Assembly: GCA_900544705.1 (NCBI GenBank) | Contig: UQWH01000031.1 | Span: 1-22,079, forward strand | Direction of reading: 5' to 3' | DNA from: an uncultured Eubacteriales bacterium | GTDB lineage: Bacteria > Bacillota > Clostridia > Oscillospirales > Oscillospiraceae | Length of the DNA: 22,079 nt | In this document: positions 5,604-12,023 of the stretch, piece by piece | Position numbering within the stretch: the first letter of the stretch is position 1 | How the letters are laid out: every line of letters starts with the position of its first letter | Program-made: the position numbers and the translations under genes | Notes under the pieces: generated by a model | Told to the model about the DNA's origin: nothing | What the model saw: the letters and a program-made list of their open reading frames with translations, nothing else | The model's database searches: none

Positions 5604-7193
5604 ATGGAAACCTATGGTCTGGAAAAACTGGGCATCATCGCCCCCAAGGCCGTTTACCGCAACCTCGGCCCTGCACAGCTCACCGAAGCAGCGCTCCGGC
5701 GCGGCGAAGGCAAGCTGAGCAACACCGGCGCTCTGGTCGTCACGACCGGCAAGTACACCGGCCGTTCGCCTAACGACAAGTTCATCGTCGACACCCCCGC
5801 TGTCCATGACGACATCGCATGGGGCAAGGTGAACCGTCCCATCTCCAAGGAAAAGTTTGACGCCATCAAGGGCAAGCTGTGCGCTTACCTGCAGGGCCGC
5901 GAAGTCTTTATCTTCGACGGTTTCGCAGGCGCAGACCCCAAGCACACCAAGAAGTTCCGCATCGTCAACGAGCTGGCTTCCCAGAACCTCTTCATCCATC
6001 AGCTTCTCATCCGTCCGACCGCGGAAGAGCTGGCCTCCTATGGCGAAGCGGACTACACCGTCATCGCCGCCCCCGGCTTCAAGTGCGATCCTGAGATCGA
6101 CGGCGTTCATTCCGAAGCTGCCATCATGATCGACTACGAGGCACACCTCATCGTCATCTGCGGCTCCCAGTACTCCGGCGAGATCAAGAAGAGCGTATTC
6201 TCCACCATGAACTATGTTCTGACCAAGGAGAACATCCTGCCCATGCACTGCTCCGCCAACATGGATCCCGAGACCCATGAGACCGCTGTCTTCTTCGGCC
6301 TGTCCGGCACCGGCAAGACCACTCTGTCCGCCGACCCGAACCGCAAGCTCATCGGCGACGACGAGCACGGCTGGGCTGACGACGGCATCTTCAACATCGA
6401 GGGCGGCTGCTACGCAAAGTGCATCAACCTCAAGGAAGAGAACGAGCCCGAGATCTATCATGCCATCCGCTTTGGCTCCCTGGTCGAGAACGTCGTCATG
6501 AACGACGAGACCCGCGAGTTCGACTTCGACGACGGCAGCCTGACCGAGAACACCCGTGTCGGCTACCCGATCAACTACATCTCCAACGCTGCCATTCCCG
6601 GCGTCGGCGGCATCCCCAAGGTCGTCATCTTCCTGACGGCTGACGCTTTCGGCGTCCTGCCCCCGATCTCCCGTCTGGACGAGAACGCTGCCATGTATCA
6701 CTTCGTGACCGGCTTCACCTCCAAGCTGGCCGGCACCGAGCGCGGCGTCACCGAGCCGCAGCCCACCTTCTCCACCCTGTTCGGCGAGCCCTTCATGCCG
6801 ATGGATCCGTCCGTCTATGCTGAGATGCTCGGCAAGCGCATCCGCGAGAGCGGTGCGAAGGTCTATCTGGTCAACACCGGATGGGCCGGCGGCAGCGCCG
6901 CTTCCGGCGCAAAGCGCATGAAGCTGGCTTATACCCGCGCCATGGTCACCGCTGCCCTCAACGGCGACTTCGACCACATCGAATTCAAGCATCACGATGT
7001 CTTCAACGTTGACTATCCCACCAGCTGCCCGAACGTCCCCGACGAGATGCTCGACGCACGCGGCCTGTGGGCTGACAAGGCTGCTTACGATGCACAGGCA
7101 AACAAGCTGGCCACCATGTTCGCAGAGAACTTCGCAAAGAAGTATCCGAACATGCCCGCTTACATTGCTGAAGCAGGCCCGAAGGCGAAGTAA
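5604..7193 (+). CDS. pckA: Phosphoenolpyruvate carboxykinase (ATP)
   Basis: 529 residues from the ATG at 5604 (METYGLEKLGI), chosen for AGGAGG at 5590-5595; the longer upstream reading frame has no such site. It interconverts oxaloacetate and ATP with PEP, CO2 and ADP. Motifs include the phosphate-binding loop GLSGTGKTTLS (G232 to K238), the following IGDDEHGW metal/PEP-binding segment, the early TGRSPNDKF motif and YFPNY-like basic segments of the ATP-type family. Length is close to the 540 of E. coli. Codon choice looks biased toward a small set (AAG, ATC, GGC), as in highly expressed genes; this is an impression, not a count. In fermentative gut Clostridia the enzyme often runs in the carboxylating, ATP-forming direction. 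It is divergent from pyk, the competing PEP consumer, and a terminator follows. Confidence 0.97.
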   Translation: METYGLEKLGIIAPKAVYRNLGPAQLTEAALRRGEGKLSNTGALVVTTGKYTGRSPNDKFIVDTPAVHDDIAWGKVNRPISKEKFDAIKGKLCAYLQGREVFIFDGFAGADPKHTKKFRIVNELASQNLFIHQLLIRPTAEELASYGEADYTVIAAPGFKCDPEIDGVHSEAAIMIDYEAHLIVICGSQYSGEIKKSVFSTMNYVLTKENILPMHCSANMDPETHETAVFFGLSGTGKTTLSADPNRKLIGDDEHGWADDGIFNIEGGCYAKCINLKEENEPEIYHAIRFGSLVENVVMNDETREFDFDDGSLTENTRVGYPINYISNAAIPGVGGIPKVVIFLTADAFGVLPPISRLDENAAMYHFVTGFTSKLAGTERGVTEPQPTFSTLFGEPFMPMDPSVYAEMLGKRIRESGAKVYLVNTGWAGGSAASGAKRMKLAYTRAMVTAALNGDFDHIEFKHHDVFNVDYPTSCPNVPDEMLDARGLWADKAAYDAQANKLATMFAENFAKKYPNMPAYIAEAGPKAK

Positions 7194-7205
7194 GTGTCCC
7201 CCAAA

Positions 7206-7234
7206 CCCCGTCCCCATTTTGAGGGACGGGGCTT
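7206..7234 (+). terminator. Terminator of pckA
   Basis: Perfect 9-base stem CCCCGTCCC (7206-7214) / GGGACGGGG (7223-7231) with an 8-base loop, followed by CTTTGTG. It starts 13 bases after the pckA stop. The U-tract is short. Confidence 0.75.
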
Positions 7235-7563
7235 TGTGATGTCCTTTTGGTGCAGGCCGAAGGGCTTTCGGCGGCCGCAGCGCTGTCTGAAACGATTTTT
7301 CCCCCGTCCGTTCCCGAGCGCGCATTTTACGTGAAAAACGTAAAAGGGTGGCTATTTTGCGCTGCTCGTCGTAATGGAATGCCCGTGGCTCTTTGAGCCA
7401 CGGGCAGCAGAGGTATTTATGGAATTCTTTCGCCGCCGTCGGCCATCCGCAGATCTTTCCGCGGCATCGGCGGGCGTCGGAAGCAGTAGCATCCGCTTCT
7501 GATGGTTTCAGAATACCAGACAATCATGGAAAAACTGTGAACAGACTTTGAAAAAAGAAATAA
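7235..7563. other. Non-coding gap with two perfect hairpins
   Basis: No convincing gene is visible between the pckA terminator and the hydrolase stop. Two perfect inverted repeats stand out: TTTTACGT (7325-7332) / ACGTAAAA (7338-7345), and an 11-base pair GCCCGTGGCTC (7381-7391) / GAGCCACGGGC (7395-7405) with a TTT loop. Neither has a U-tract on either strand. The second might still terminate or protect the 3' end of the convergent hydrolase transcript. The gap could hold a dispersed intergenic repeat or a small RNA, which cannot be decided from one copy. Confidence 0.4.
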
Positions 7564-8601
7564 TCATGCAAGCGCCGCCCGATAAAAGACGTCAATGCGC
7601 TGCATCAGCTCCCGCCAGACACCGCCGGTGATGGATTTATCTACACCGGCGTGAAATTCTGCCCGGACGTCCTGCGGGATCTCGCCGCCGTATGTGTCAT
7701 AAAGCGCGGCATAGTCCCGGTTAATCTGCGCAACATAATCCGTGTATTCCTGCGTGTGCGGGCGCAGCAGGCTCATATGATCCTCGCCCTCCAGCAGCAG
7801 AATTTCCACTTTCGGATTCGTCAGTTTCTCCCGCTGCGCGGAAAGCGCCGCGCCGTCCGGCCGGACGGTCGTGTCCGCCAGACCCTGCACGATCAGGATG
7901 GGCACAGCGCAGCCGTTCACCGCATCGACTGCGGAGCCGTTTGCTGCGCTGCCGAACAGCACCCACTGGTGCAGCAGCACAAAAGGCGCGCCCAGGTAAG
8001 CGGCCGGTCCGCAGTAGTCGCTTGCCGTTTCGCACATCATTTTCATGGGCACAGCATAGCCCGACAGACTGACCGACGCGGTCACATCGTGGTCATAGGC
8101 CAGAATTTCCGCTGCGGCGTAGCCGCCCCAACTGTGACCAAACAGCAGGAGGGGCAGCCCGGACAGGGCGGAATCCTCTTCGACGCAGTTCAGTGCCGCG
8201 TCCAGATCCAGCACGGACTGGGACAGGCCGACCGTCGTTTTGCCCTGCGAAGCGCCGGTGCCGGTGGCGTCGTAGGTAAACACGCTGTACCCCTGATCGA
8301 CAAACCACATTGTCTGCGGCAGATAGGTTTCCGCCGTTGCGCCGAGGCCGTGAGAGATCACGACGAGCGCCTCGCCCGGCTCGCCGTAGACCCAGCCGGT
8401 GAGAAGATTTTCACCGGAATAGAAGCGCAGCTCCCTGCGGGGATAGTCCTGCGCCACATCCGCGTAGAGCGGCCATGCACTGACCGTCTGCGCGTCCACG
8501 CGGTGAAATTCCGCGGAAAAGACGATATGCGTCGCGGCGACGGAGCCGCAGACATAGACGAGCAGCACTGCTGCGATCAGAATTTTCCACTTTCTTTTCA
8601 T
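7564..8601 (-). CDS. Membrane-anchored alpha/beta hydrolase
   Basis: 345 residues from the start at 8601 (MKRKWKILIAAVLLVYVCGS), chosen for AAAGGA just upstream. A positively charged N-terminus and one hydrophobic segment (about 5-25) suggest an uncleaved anchor or signal peptide, so the catalytic domain likely lies outside the membrane. The hydrolase fold shows the oxyanion motif SHGLGA (83-88), the nucleophile S157 in GHSWGG, the acid D243 in QGLADTTV and H275 in GEDHMS. This matches serine hydrolases of the Abhydrolase/Hydrolase_4 group (esterase, lipase or peptidase-like). The substrate cannot be named. Monocistronic; its promoter is close to consensus and lies divergent from pyrG. Confidence 0.88.
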   Translation of the reverse strand: MKRKWKILIAAVLLVYVCGSVAATHIVFSAEFHRVDAQTVSAWPLYADVAQDYPRRELRFYSGENLLTGWVYGEPGEALVVISHGLGATAETYLPQTMWFVDQGYSVFTYDATGTGASQGKTTVGLSQSVLDLDAALNCVEEDSALSGLPLLLFGHSWGGYAAAEILAYDHDVTASVSLSGYAVPMKMMCETASDYCGPAAYLGAPFVLLHQWVLFGSAANGSAVDAVNGCAVPILIVQGLADTTVRPDGAALSAQREKLTNPKVEILLLEGEDHMSLLRPHTQEYTDYVAQINRDYAALYDTYGGEIPQDVRAEFHAGVDKSITGGVWRELMQRIDVFYRAALA

Positions 8602-8632
8602 GCGATTTTTCCTTTCCCGCGTTGTGTAATCC

Positions 8633-8661
8633 AGTATACCACGCGGGGTTTCAAATGTCAA
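8633..8661 (-). promoter_or_regulatory. Promoter of the hydrolase gene
   Basis: On the minus strand, a perfect TTGACA (8661-8656), a 17-base spacer and TATACT (8638-8633), one mismatch from consensus. It is 32 bases upstream of the hydrolase start codon and is one of the strongest-looking promoters in the window. Confidence 0.8.
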
Positions 8662-8674
8662 ACACGGCAAATTC

Positions 8675-8690
8675 CTCCGTTCCCACGGAG
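8675..8690 (+). other. Hairpin in the pyrG leader
   Basis: CTCCGT (8675-8680), loop TCCC, ACGGAG (8685-8690), ending 9 bases before the pyrG ribosome binding site. There is no U-tract, so it is not the classic pyrG attenuator of Bacillus. No clear plus-strand promoter for pyrG is visible in the short gap. Confidence 0.35.
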
Positions 8691-8711
8691 TCCATAGAGA
8701 GGAGAACGAAG

Positions 8712-10310
8712 ATGAAATATGTATTTGTATTGGGCGGCGTCGTGTCGGGTCTCGGCAAGGGCATCACCGCCGCATCTCTGGGCCGTCTGCTCAAGGCCAG
8801 AGGGTATGCGGTGACCATGCAGAAGTTCGACCCGTATTTCAACGTCGACCCCGGCACAATGAACCCCATCCAGCACGGCGAGGTCTTCGTGACCGACGAC
8901 GGCGCGGAAACCGACCTCGACCTCGGCCACTACGAGCGTTTCATCGATGAAAAGCTCAGCCGCGTGTCCAACGTCACCGCAGGCCGCATCTACCGCACCG
9001 TTCTGGAGCGTGAGCGCCGCGGCGATTTCGGCGGCGGCACCGTGCAGTTCATCCCCCACATCACCGACGAGATCAAGCGCCGCTTCTACCGCGGCGACGG
9101 CAATAAGGTCGCCATCATCGAGGTCGGCGGCACCGTGGGCGACATGGAAAGCGCCCCCTTCCTGGAAGCCATCCGTCAGTTTCAGAACGAGGTTGGAAAG
9201 CAGAACGCCATCATCCTGCTTGTCACACTGATTCCCTATCTCAAGGCCTCCGGCGAGATGAAGACCAAGCCCACGCAGGGCAGCGTCCGTGAGCTTCAGG
9301 GCATCGGCCTGCGCCCGGACGTGCTGGTCTGCCGCTCGGATTATCCGCTCACGCAGGACATCCGCGACAAGCTGGCGCTGTTCTGCAACGTCGAGCCGAG
9401 CCACGTGCTTCAGAATCTGGATGCGGAGATCCTCTATCAGGTGCCGCTGATGATGGAGCACGAGCATCTGGCGGACGTCGTCTGCGAGAGCCTCGGCCTG
9501 GAAAACCGCACGCCCGACCTTGACCAGTGGCGCGAGATGTGCGCCCGCTGGATGCACCCGGAGAAGTCCGTCGAGGTCGCGCTCGTCGGCAAATATACCA
9601 AGCTGCATGACGCCTATATCAGCGTGGTTGAAGCGCTCAAGCACGCGGGCGTCGCCCATCGCACGGATGTGCGCATCCGCTGGGTGGATTCCGAAACCGT
9701 GACGCCGGAAAACGTCGCGGAGGTCCTCAAGGGCGTGTCCGGCGTGCTGGTGCCCGGTGGCTTCGGCAGCCGCGGTATCGACGGTATGCTCTGCGCCATC
9801 CGCTACGCCCGCGAAAATAAGATTCCCTATCTGGGTCTGTGCCTCGGGATGCAGCTTGCCATCGTGGAATTCGCCCGCGACGTGCTGGGCCTGAAGGACG
9901 CGCACAGCATCGAGCTGATGCCCGACACCATGCACCCCGTCATCCACCTGATGCCGGAGCAGGAGGGCGTGCTTGATCTTGGCGGCACGCTGCGCCTCGG
10001 CTCCTATCCCTGCAAGCTCGCGCCGGGCAGCAAGGCGCACGAGCTCTACGGCGCCGACCTCATCCATGAGCGCCACCGCCACCGCTACGAGGTCAACAAC
10101 GACTACCGCACCGCACTGACGGACGCCGGAATGTCGCTGTGCGGCCTGTCTCCGGACGGCCGCATCGTGGAGATGCTGGAGCTGCCGGAGCATCCCTTCT
10201 TCCTTGCGACGCAGGCACACCCGGAGTTCAATTCCCGCCCGAACCGCCCGCACCCGCTCTTCCTTGGCTTTGTGGGCGCAGCCGTTGAGAAACAGGAGAA
10301 AACGAAATGA
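8712..10310 (+). CDS. pyrG: CTP synthase (glutamine hydrolysing)
   Basis: 532 residues from the ATG at 8712 (MKYVFVLGGVVSGLGKG), preceded by AGGAG at 8700-8704. It aminates UTP to CTP using ATP and glutamine, the last step of pyrimidine nucleotide synthesis. The N-terminal synthetase domain (about 1-265) shows the P-loop GGVVSGLGKG, the FDPYFNVDPGTMNP segment and EVGGTVGDME. The C-terminal class I glutamine amidotransferase domain has the nucleophile C377 in YLGLCLGMQLA and the H503/E505 pair in AHPEFNSRP. All catalytic residues are present and length is normal. The stop overlaps the next gene by four bases (ATGA), so it heads a three-gene coupled unit. Confidence 0.98.
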   Translation: MKYVFVLGGVVSGLGKGITAASLGRLLKARGYAVTMQKFDPYFNVDPGTMNPIQHGEVFVTDDGAETDLDLGHYERFIDEKLSRVSNVTAGRIYRTVLERERRGDFGGGTVQFIPHITDEIKRRFYRGDGNKVAIIEVGGTVGDMESAPFLEAIRQFQNEVGKQNAIILLVTLIPYLKASGEMKTKPTQGSVRELQGIGLRPDVLVCRSDYPLTQDIRDKLALFCNVEPSHVLQNLDAEILYQVPLMMEHEHLADVVCESLGLENRTPDLDQWREMCARWMHPEKSVEVALVGKYTKLHDAYISVVEALKHAGVAHRTDVRIRWVDSETVTPENVAEVLKGVSGVLVPGGFGSRGIDGMLCAIRYARENKIPYLGLCLGMQLAIVEFARDVLGLKDAHSIELMPDTMHPVIHLMPEQEGVLDLGGTLRLGSYPCKLAPGSKAHELYGADLIHERHRHRYEVNNDYRTALTDAGMSLCGLSPDGRIVEMLELPEHPFFLATQAHPEFNSRPNRPHPLFLGFVGAAVEKQEKTK

Positions 10311-10591
10311 TCCAGCATATTGTCATGTGGAAATTCCGCGAGGGGACCGAGGCGCAGGCCGAGGAATTCCTGACCCGTCTGGCCGCACTGGATGGGCAGA
10401 TCGAGTGCATCCGCTCCATGGCCGTGCGGCGCAGCGCCGTTCCGGGCAGCGCCTATGACGCGGTGCTGGTGTCGGAATTCGACACGCTGGAGGACGTCGC
10501 ACGCTATAAGAACGACCCGCGTCATGTGGCCGTTTCTTCGCTGTGCAAGGAGATCCGCACCGACCGCCGCGCCATCGACGTGACGATCTGA
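10307..10591 (+). CDS. Dabb-family (stress-responsive A/B barrel) protein
   Basis: 94 residues. The pattern MIQHIVMWKF at the start, a central SEFDTLEDVARYKNDPRH and the C-terminal DVTI match the Dabb ferredoxin-like alpha/beta barrel family, small proteins that dimerise. The conserved H4 is present. Members include plant stress proteins and some polyketide cyclases; the role of bacterial stand-alone copies is generally unknown. It starts inside the last codons of pyrG (ATGA overlap) and ends on TGATG with the GIY-YIG gene, so translation of the three is coupled. Confidence 0.88.
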   Translation: MIQHIVMWKFREGTEAQAEEFLTRLAALDGQIECIRSMAVRRSAVPGSAYDAVLVSEFDTLEDVARYKNDPRHVAVSSLCKEIRTDRRAIDVTI

Positions 10592-10839
10592 TGTGGTATG
10601 TCTACGTGCTGCGCTGCGGCGACGGCACGCTCTACACCGGCACGACGGACGACGTTGCCCGCCGTCTGGCGGCGCACCGCGCCGGAAAGGGCGCGAAGTA
10701 CACGCGCGGCCGCGGCCCGCTGGAGCTGCTCTATACCGAGCAGTGTCCCGACCGCTCGGCGGCGCTCCGCCGGGAGTACGCGATCAAGCAGCTTTCCCGG
10801 GAGGAAAAACTGCACCTGATCGGAAATACGGAACCATAA
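10591..10839 (+). CDS. GIY-YIG domain protein (UPF0213, YhbQ/YazA-like)
   Basis: 82 residues from the ATG at 10591, which shares one base with the upstream stop (TGATG). The sequence is a minimal GIY-YIG nuclease-fold domain: YVYVLRC, then GTLYTGTTDD as the second motif, R and H in ARRLAAHRAG, GAKYTRGRGPLELLY, and the closing REYAIKQLSREEK. This is typical of the YhbQ/YazA (UPF0213) family, for which DNA nuclease activity is proposed but the physiological role is unclear. The start was moved 16 codons inside a longer open frame because the domain begins here. A strong hairpin begins at its stop codon. Confidence 0.9.
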   Translation: MWYVYVLRCGDGTLYTGTTDDVARRLAAHRAGKGAKYTRGRGPLELLYTEQCPDRSAALRREYAIKQLSREEKLHLIGNTEP

Positions 10840-11822
10840 GTCAAAACCACCGGCTCAGCCGGTGGTTTTGACTTTGCTGTAGGGATGGGAACATCCGTGC
10901 GCGGCCTGCGGCAGGCTGGGCGATCGGAAGCTGTCTCAGCCTTTTTGTGGCTGCCGAGCTTCACCCACACCATTGCACCGCTGCACATAAAGCAGGGCTC
11001 ACAGCTGGAATAGAGGGTGTATTCGTGCAGGTCGGTGATGGCGGTCCGGGCGCAGAACTCCCGGATCAGCCCTGCCTCGCCGTGGAAGGTGGGGTCATGC
11101 TTCGTGTAGATCTGATTTTCATTGGAGAAGACGATCTTGCCGTCCTTTACCAGCACCGCGCCGAAGGGCTCGTTGCCATGCTCTGCGGCCAGCTTGGAAA
11201 GGCGGATGGCCTCGCGCATGAAGGTCTCATCCTCCGGCAAGGCATCGTCCGTCAAAGCGGATTCCACATCCGCTGTGGTGATGAGGGCGCCATGCTGCAA
11301 GTAGTAGATGGCCCGCAGCGCGCTCTCATGGGCTTCCTTGGAATAACCGGCCACGGCATCTTTAACCACATGGATATGATAGTCGTTCTGATGGGCGTCC
11401 ACCGCCGTATAGTGGATGCAGACATCCGTCAGCCCGCCGGTCAGATAGAGGGTGTCCACGCCAAGGCCCTTCAGCAGGATTTCAAGATCGGTGGCGAAGA
11501 ACGCGCTGTAACGGCGCTTGGAGATCAAATATTCGCCCTCGATGGGGTAGGTCAGCTTGGCGTAGTCGTTTTCCGGGCGGTTTTCCACGCAGTGGATGCC
11601 CTCGGAGCCGTCCAGCTCCCGGCCGAAGTCCACCATGTCAGGACGGCGGCACTCCTTGATCTGAATGACGGGCAGCTTCTTTGCCCGGAATACATCCAAG
11701 ACCCGCTTGCCGTTGCGAATGACGGCCCATCTGGGGTCATTCATGTTGTTTTCGTTCATTTCCATGAAATCTTCCTGCTGGATGTCGATGACCAGCAGGG
11801 CGCAGTTTTTCTCCAGTTTCAT
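10731..11822 (-). CDS. Isochorismatase-like hydrolase fused to a truncated nucleoside/guanine deaminase
   Basis: 363-residue open frame with two domains. Residues about 5-190 are a cysteine hydrolase of the isochorismatase/nicotinamidase family: D13 in LLVIDIQQEDF, K102 and the nucleophile C135 in GGLTDVCIHYTAVDA. Residues about 198-286 are a zinc-dependent deaminase of the guanine deaminase type: FGAVLVKDG, H247-x-E249 in DPTFHGEA, and C277/C280 in SSCEPCFMC. Similarity ends near W286 (about 10965). The remaining 77 residues look like non-homologous read-through that crosses the terminator and runs antisense into the GIY-YIG gene. The usual C-terminal 60 or so residues of a guanine deaminase are therefore missing, and no other frame restores them. 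The hydrolase half may be active; the deaminase half is probably broken. Possible substrates are purine or pyrimidine breakdown products (inference). GGAGG lies 7 bases before the ATG. Confidence 0.8.
   Translation of the reverse strand: MKLEKNCALLVIDIQQEDFMEMNENNMNDPRWAVIRNGKRVLDVFRAKKLPVIQIKECRRPDMVDFGRELDGSEGIHCVENRPENDYAKLTYPIEGEYLISKRRYSAFFATDLEILLKGLGVDTLYLTGGLTDVCIHYTAVDAHQNDYHIHVVKDAVAGYSKEAHESALRAIYYLQHGALITTADVESALTDDALPEDETFMREAIRLSKLAAEHGNEPFGAVLVKDGKIVFSNENQIYTKHDPTFHGEAGLIREFCARTAITDLHEYTLYSSCEPCFMCSGAMVWVKLGSHKKAETASDRPACRRPRTDVPIPTAKSKPPAEPVVLTYGSVFPIRCSFSSRESCLIAYSRRSAAERSGHCSV
10838..10876. terminator. Bidirectional terminator between convergent genes
   Basis: A perfect 17-base stem, arms 10838-10854 and 10858-10874, with loop TCA. 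The plus strand continues with a short T-run. The outer stem is A-rich on the left and T-rich on the right, so both strands end in Us. It begins in the stop codon of the GIY-YIG gene and lies inside the 3' extension of the convergent hydrolase-deaminase frame. Confidence 0.85.
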
Positions 11823-11830
11823 TATAAAAC

Positions 11831-11866
11831 CTCCGTGATTTGATTATTATTTGTGAAATCACGGAG
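11831..11866 (-). promoter_or_regulatory. Inverted repeat covering the ribosome binding site of the hydrolase-deaminase gene
   Basis: Perfect 11-base arms, 11866-11856 (CTCCGTGATTT on the minus strand) and 11841-11831 (AAATCACGGAG), with a 14-base AT-rich loop. The 3' arm includes the CGGAG of the ribosome binding site, 8 bases before the ATG at 11822. In RNA the hairpin would hide the site; in DNA the dyad could be an operator. A weak possible promoter (TTGGAA, 17 bases, TAGCTT) would start transcription close to the first arm. Confidence 0.6.
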
Positions 11867-11972
11867 AAAGCTAATACCGATCCATGTTCTTTCCAAGGGC
11901 TTCGCGCATCAAGAAAACCTTCTCCTGCACTTTGCAACGCAACTTCTAATTCTATTTTACCACATCGCCCTG

Positions 11973-12018
11973 AAAAATACGACGGCAGCCGCGGCGGGAA
12001 AACCGCTGCGGCTGCCGT
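11973..12018 (-). terminator. Terminator of the pst-pho operon
   Basis: Arms 11982-11997 and 12003-12018 pair over 16 bases with one mismatch (ACGGCAGCCGC/GCGGCTGCCGT outer stem) around a 5-base loop. On the minus strand the stem is followed by GTATTTTTC. It begins 6 bases after the phoR stop. Confidence 0.85.
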
Positions 12019-12023
12019 ATGAT

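Noticed and set aside
7374..7425. ATGGAAT direct repeats flanking the 11-base hairpin, as in a target-site duplication
   Set aside because: Only 7 bases, asymmetrically placed relative to the hairpin, and no transposase or terminal inverted repeats; chance is sufficient.
5559..7523. 654-residue open frame on the minus strand opposite pckA
   Set aside because: It is the antisense shadow of a complete, well-recognised pckA. Its protein is low in complexity (rich in G, V, D, A) with no recognisable domain or ribosome binding site. High GC and strong codon bias create such frames.
8658..10253. 531-residue open frame opposite pyrG
   Set aside because: Antisense shadow of pyrG with the same biased composition and no family features.
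10840..10965. A simple frameshift explaining the missing deaminase C-terminus
   Set aside because: The other two minus-strand frames hit stops within about a dozen codons, and too little DNA remains before the convergent gene to encode the missing 60 residues, so a deletion or rearrangement fits better.
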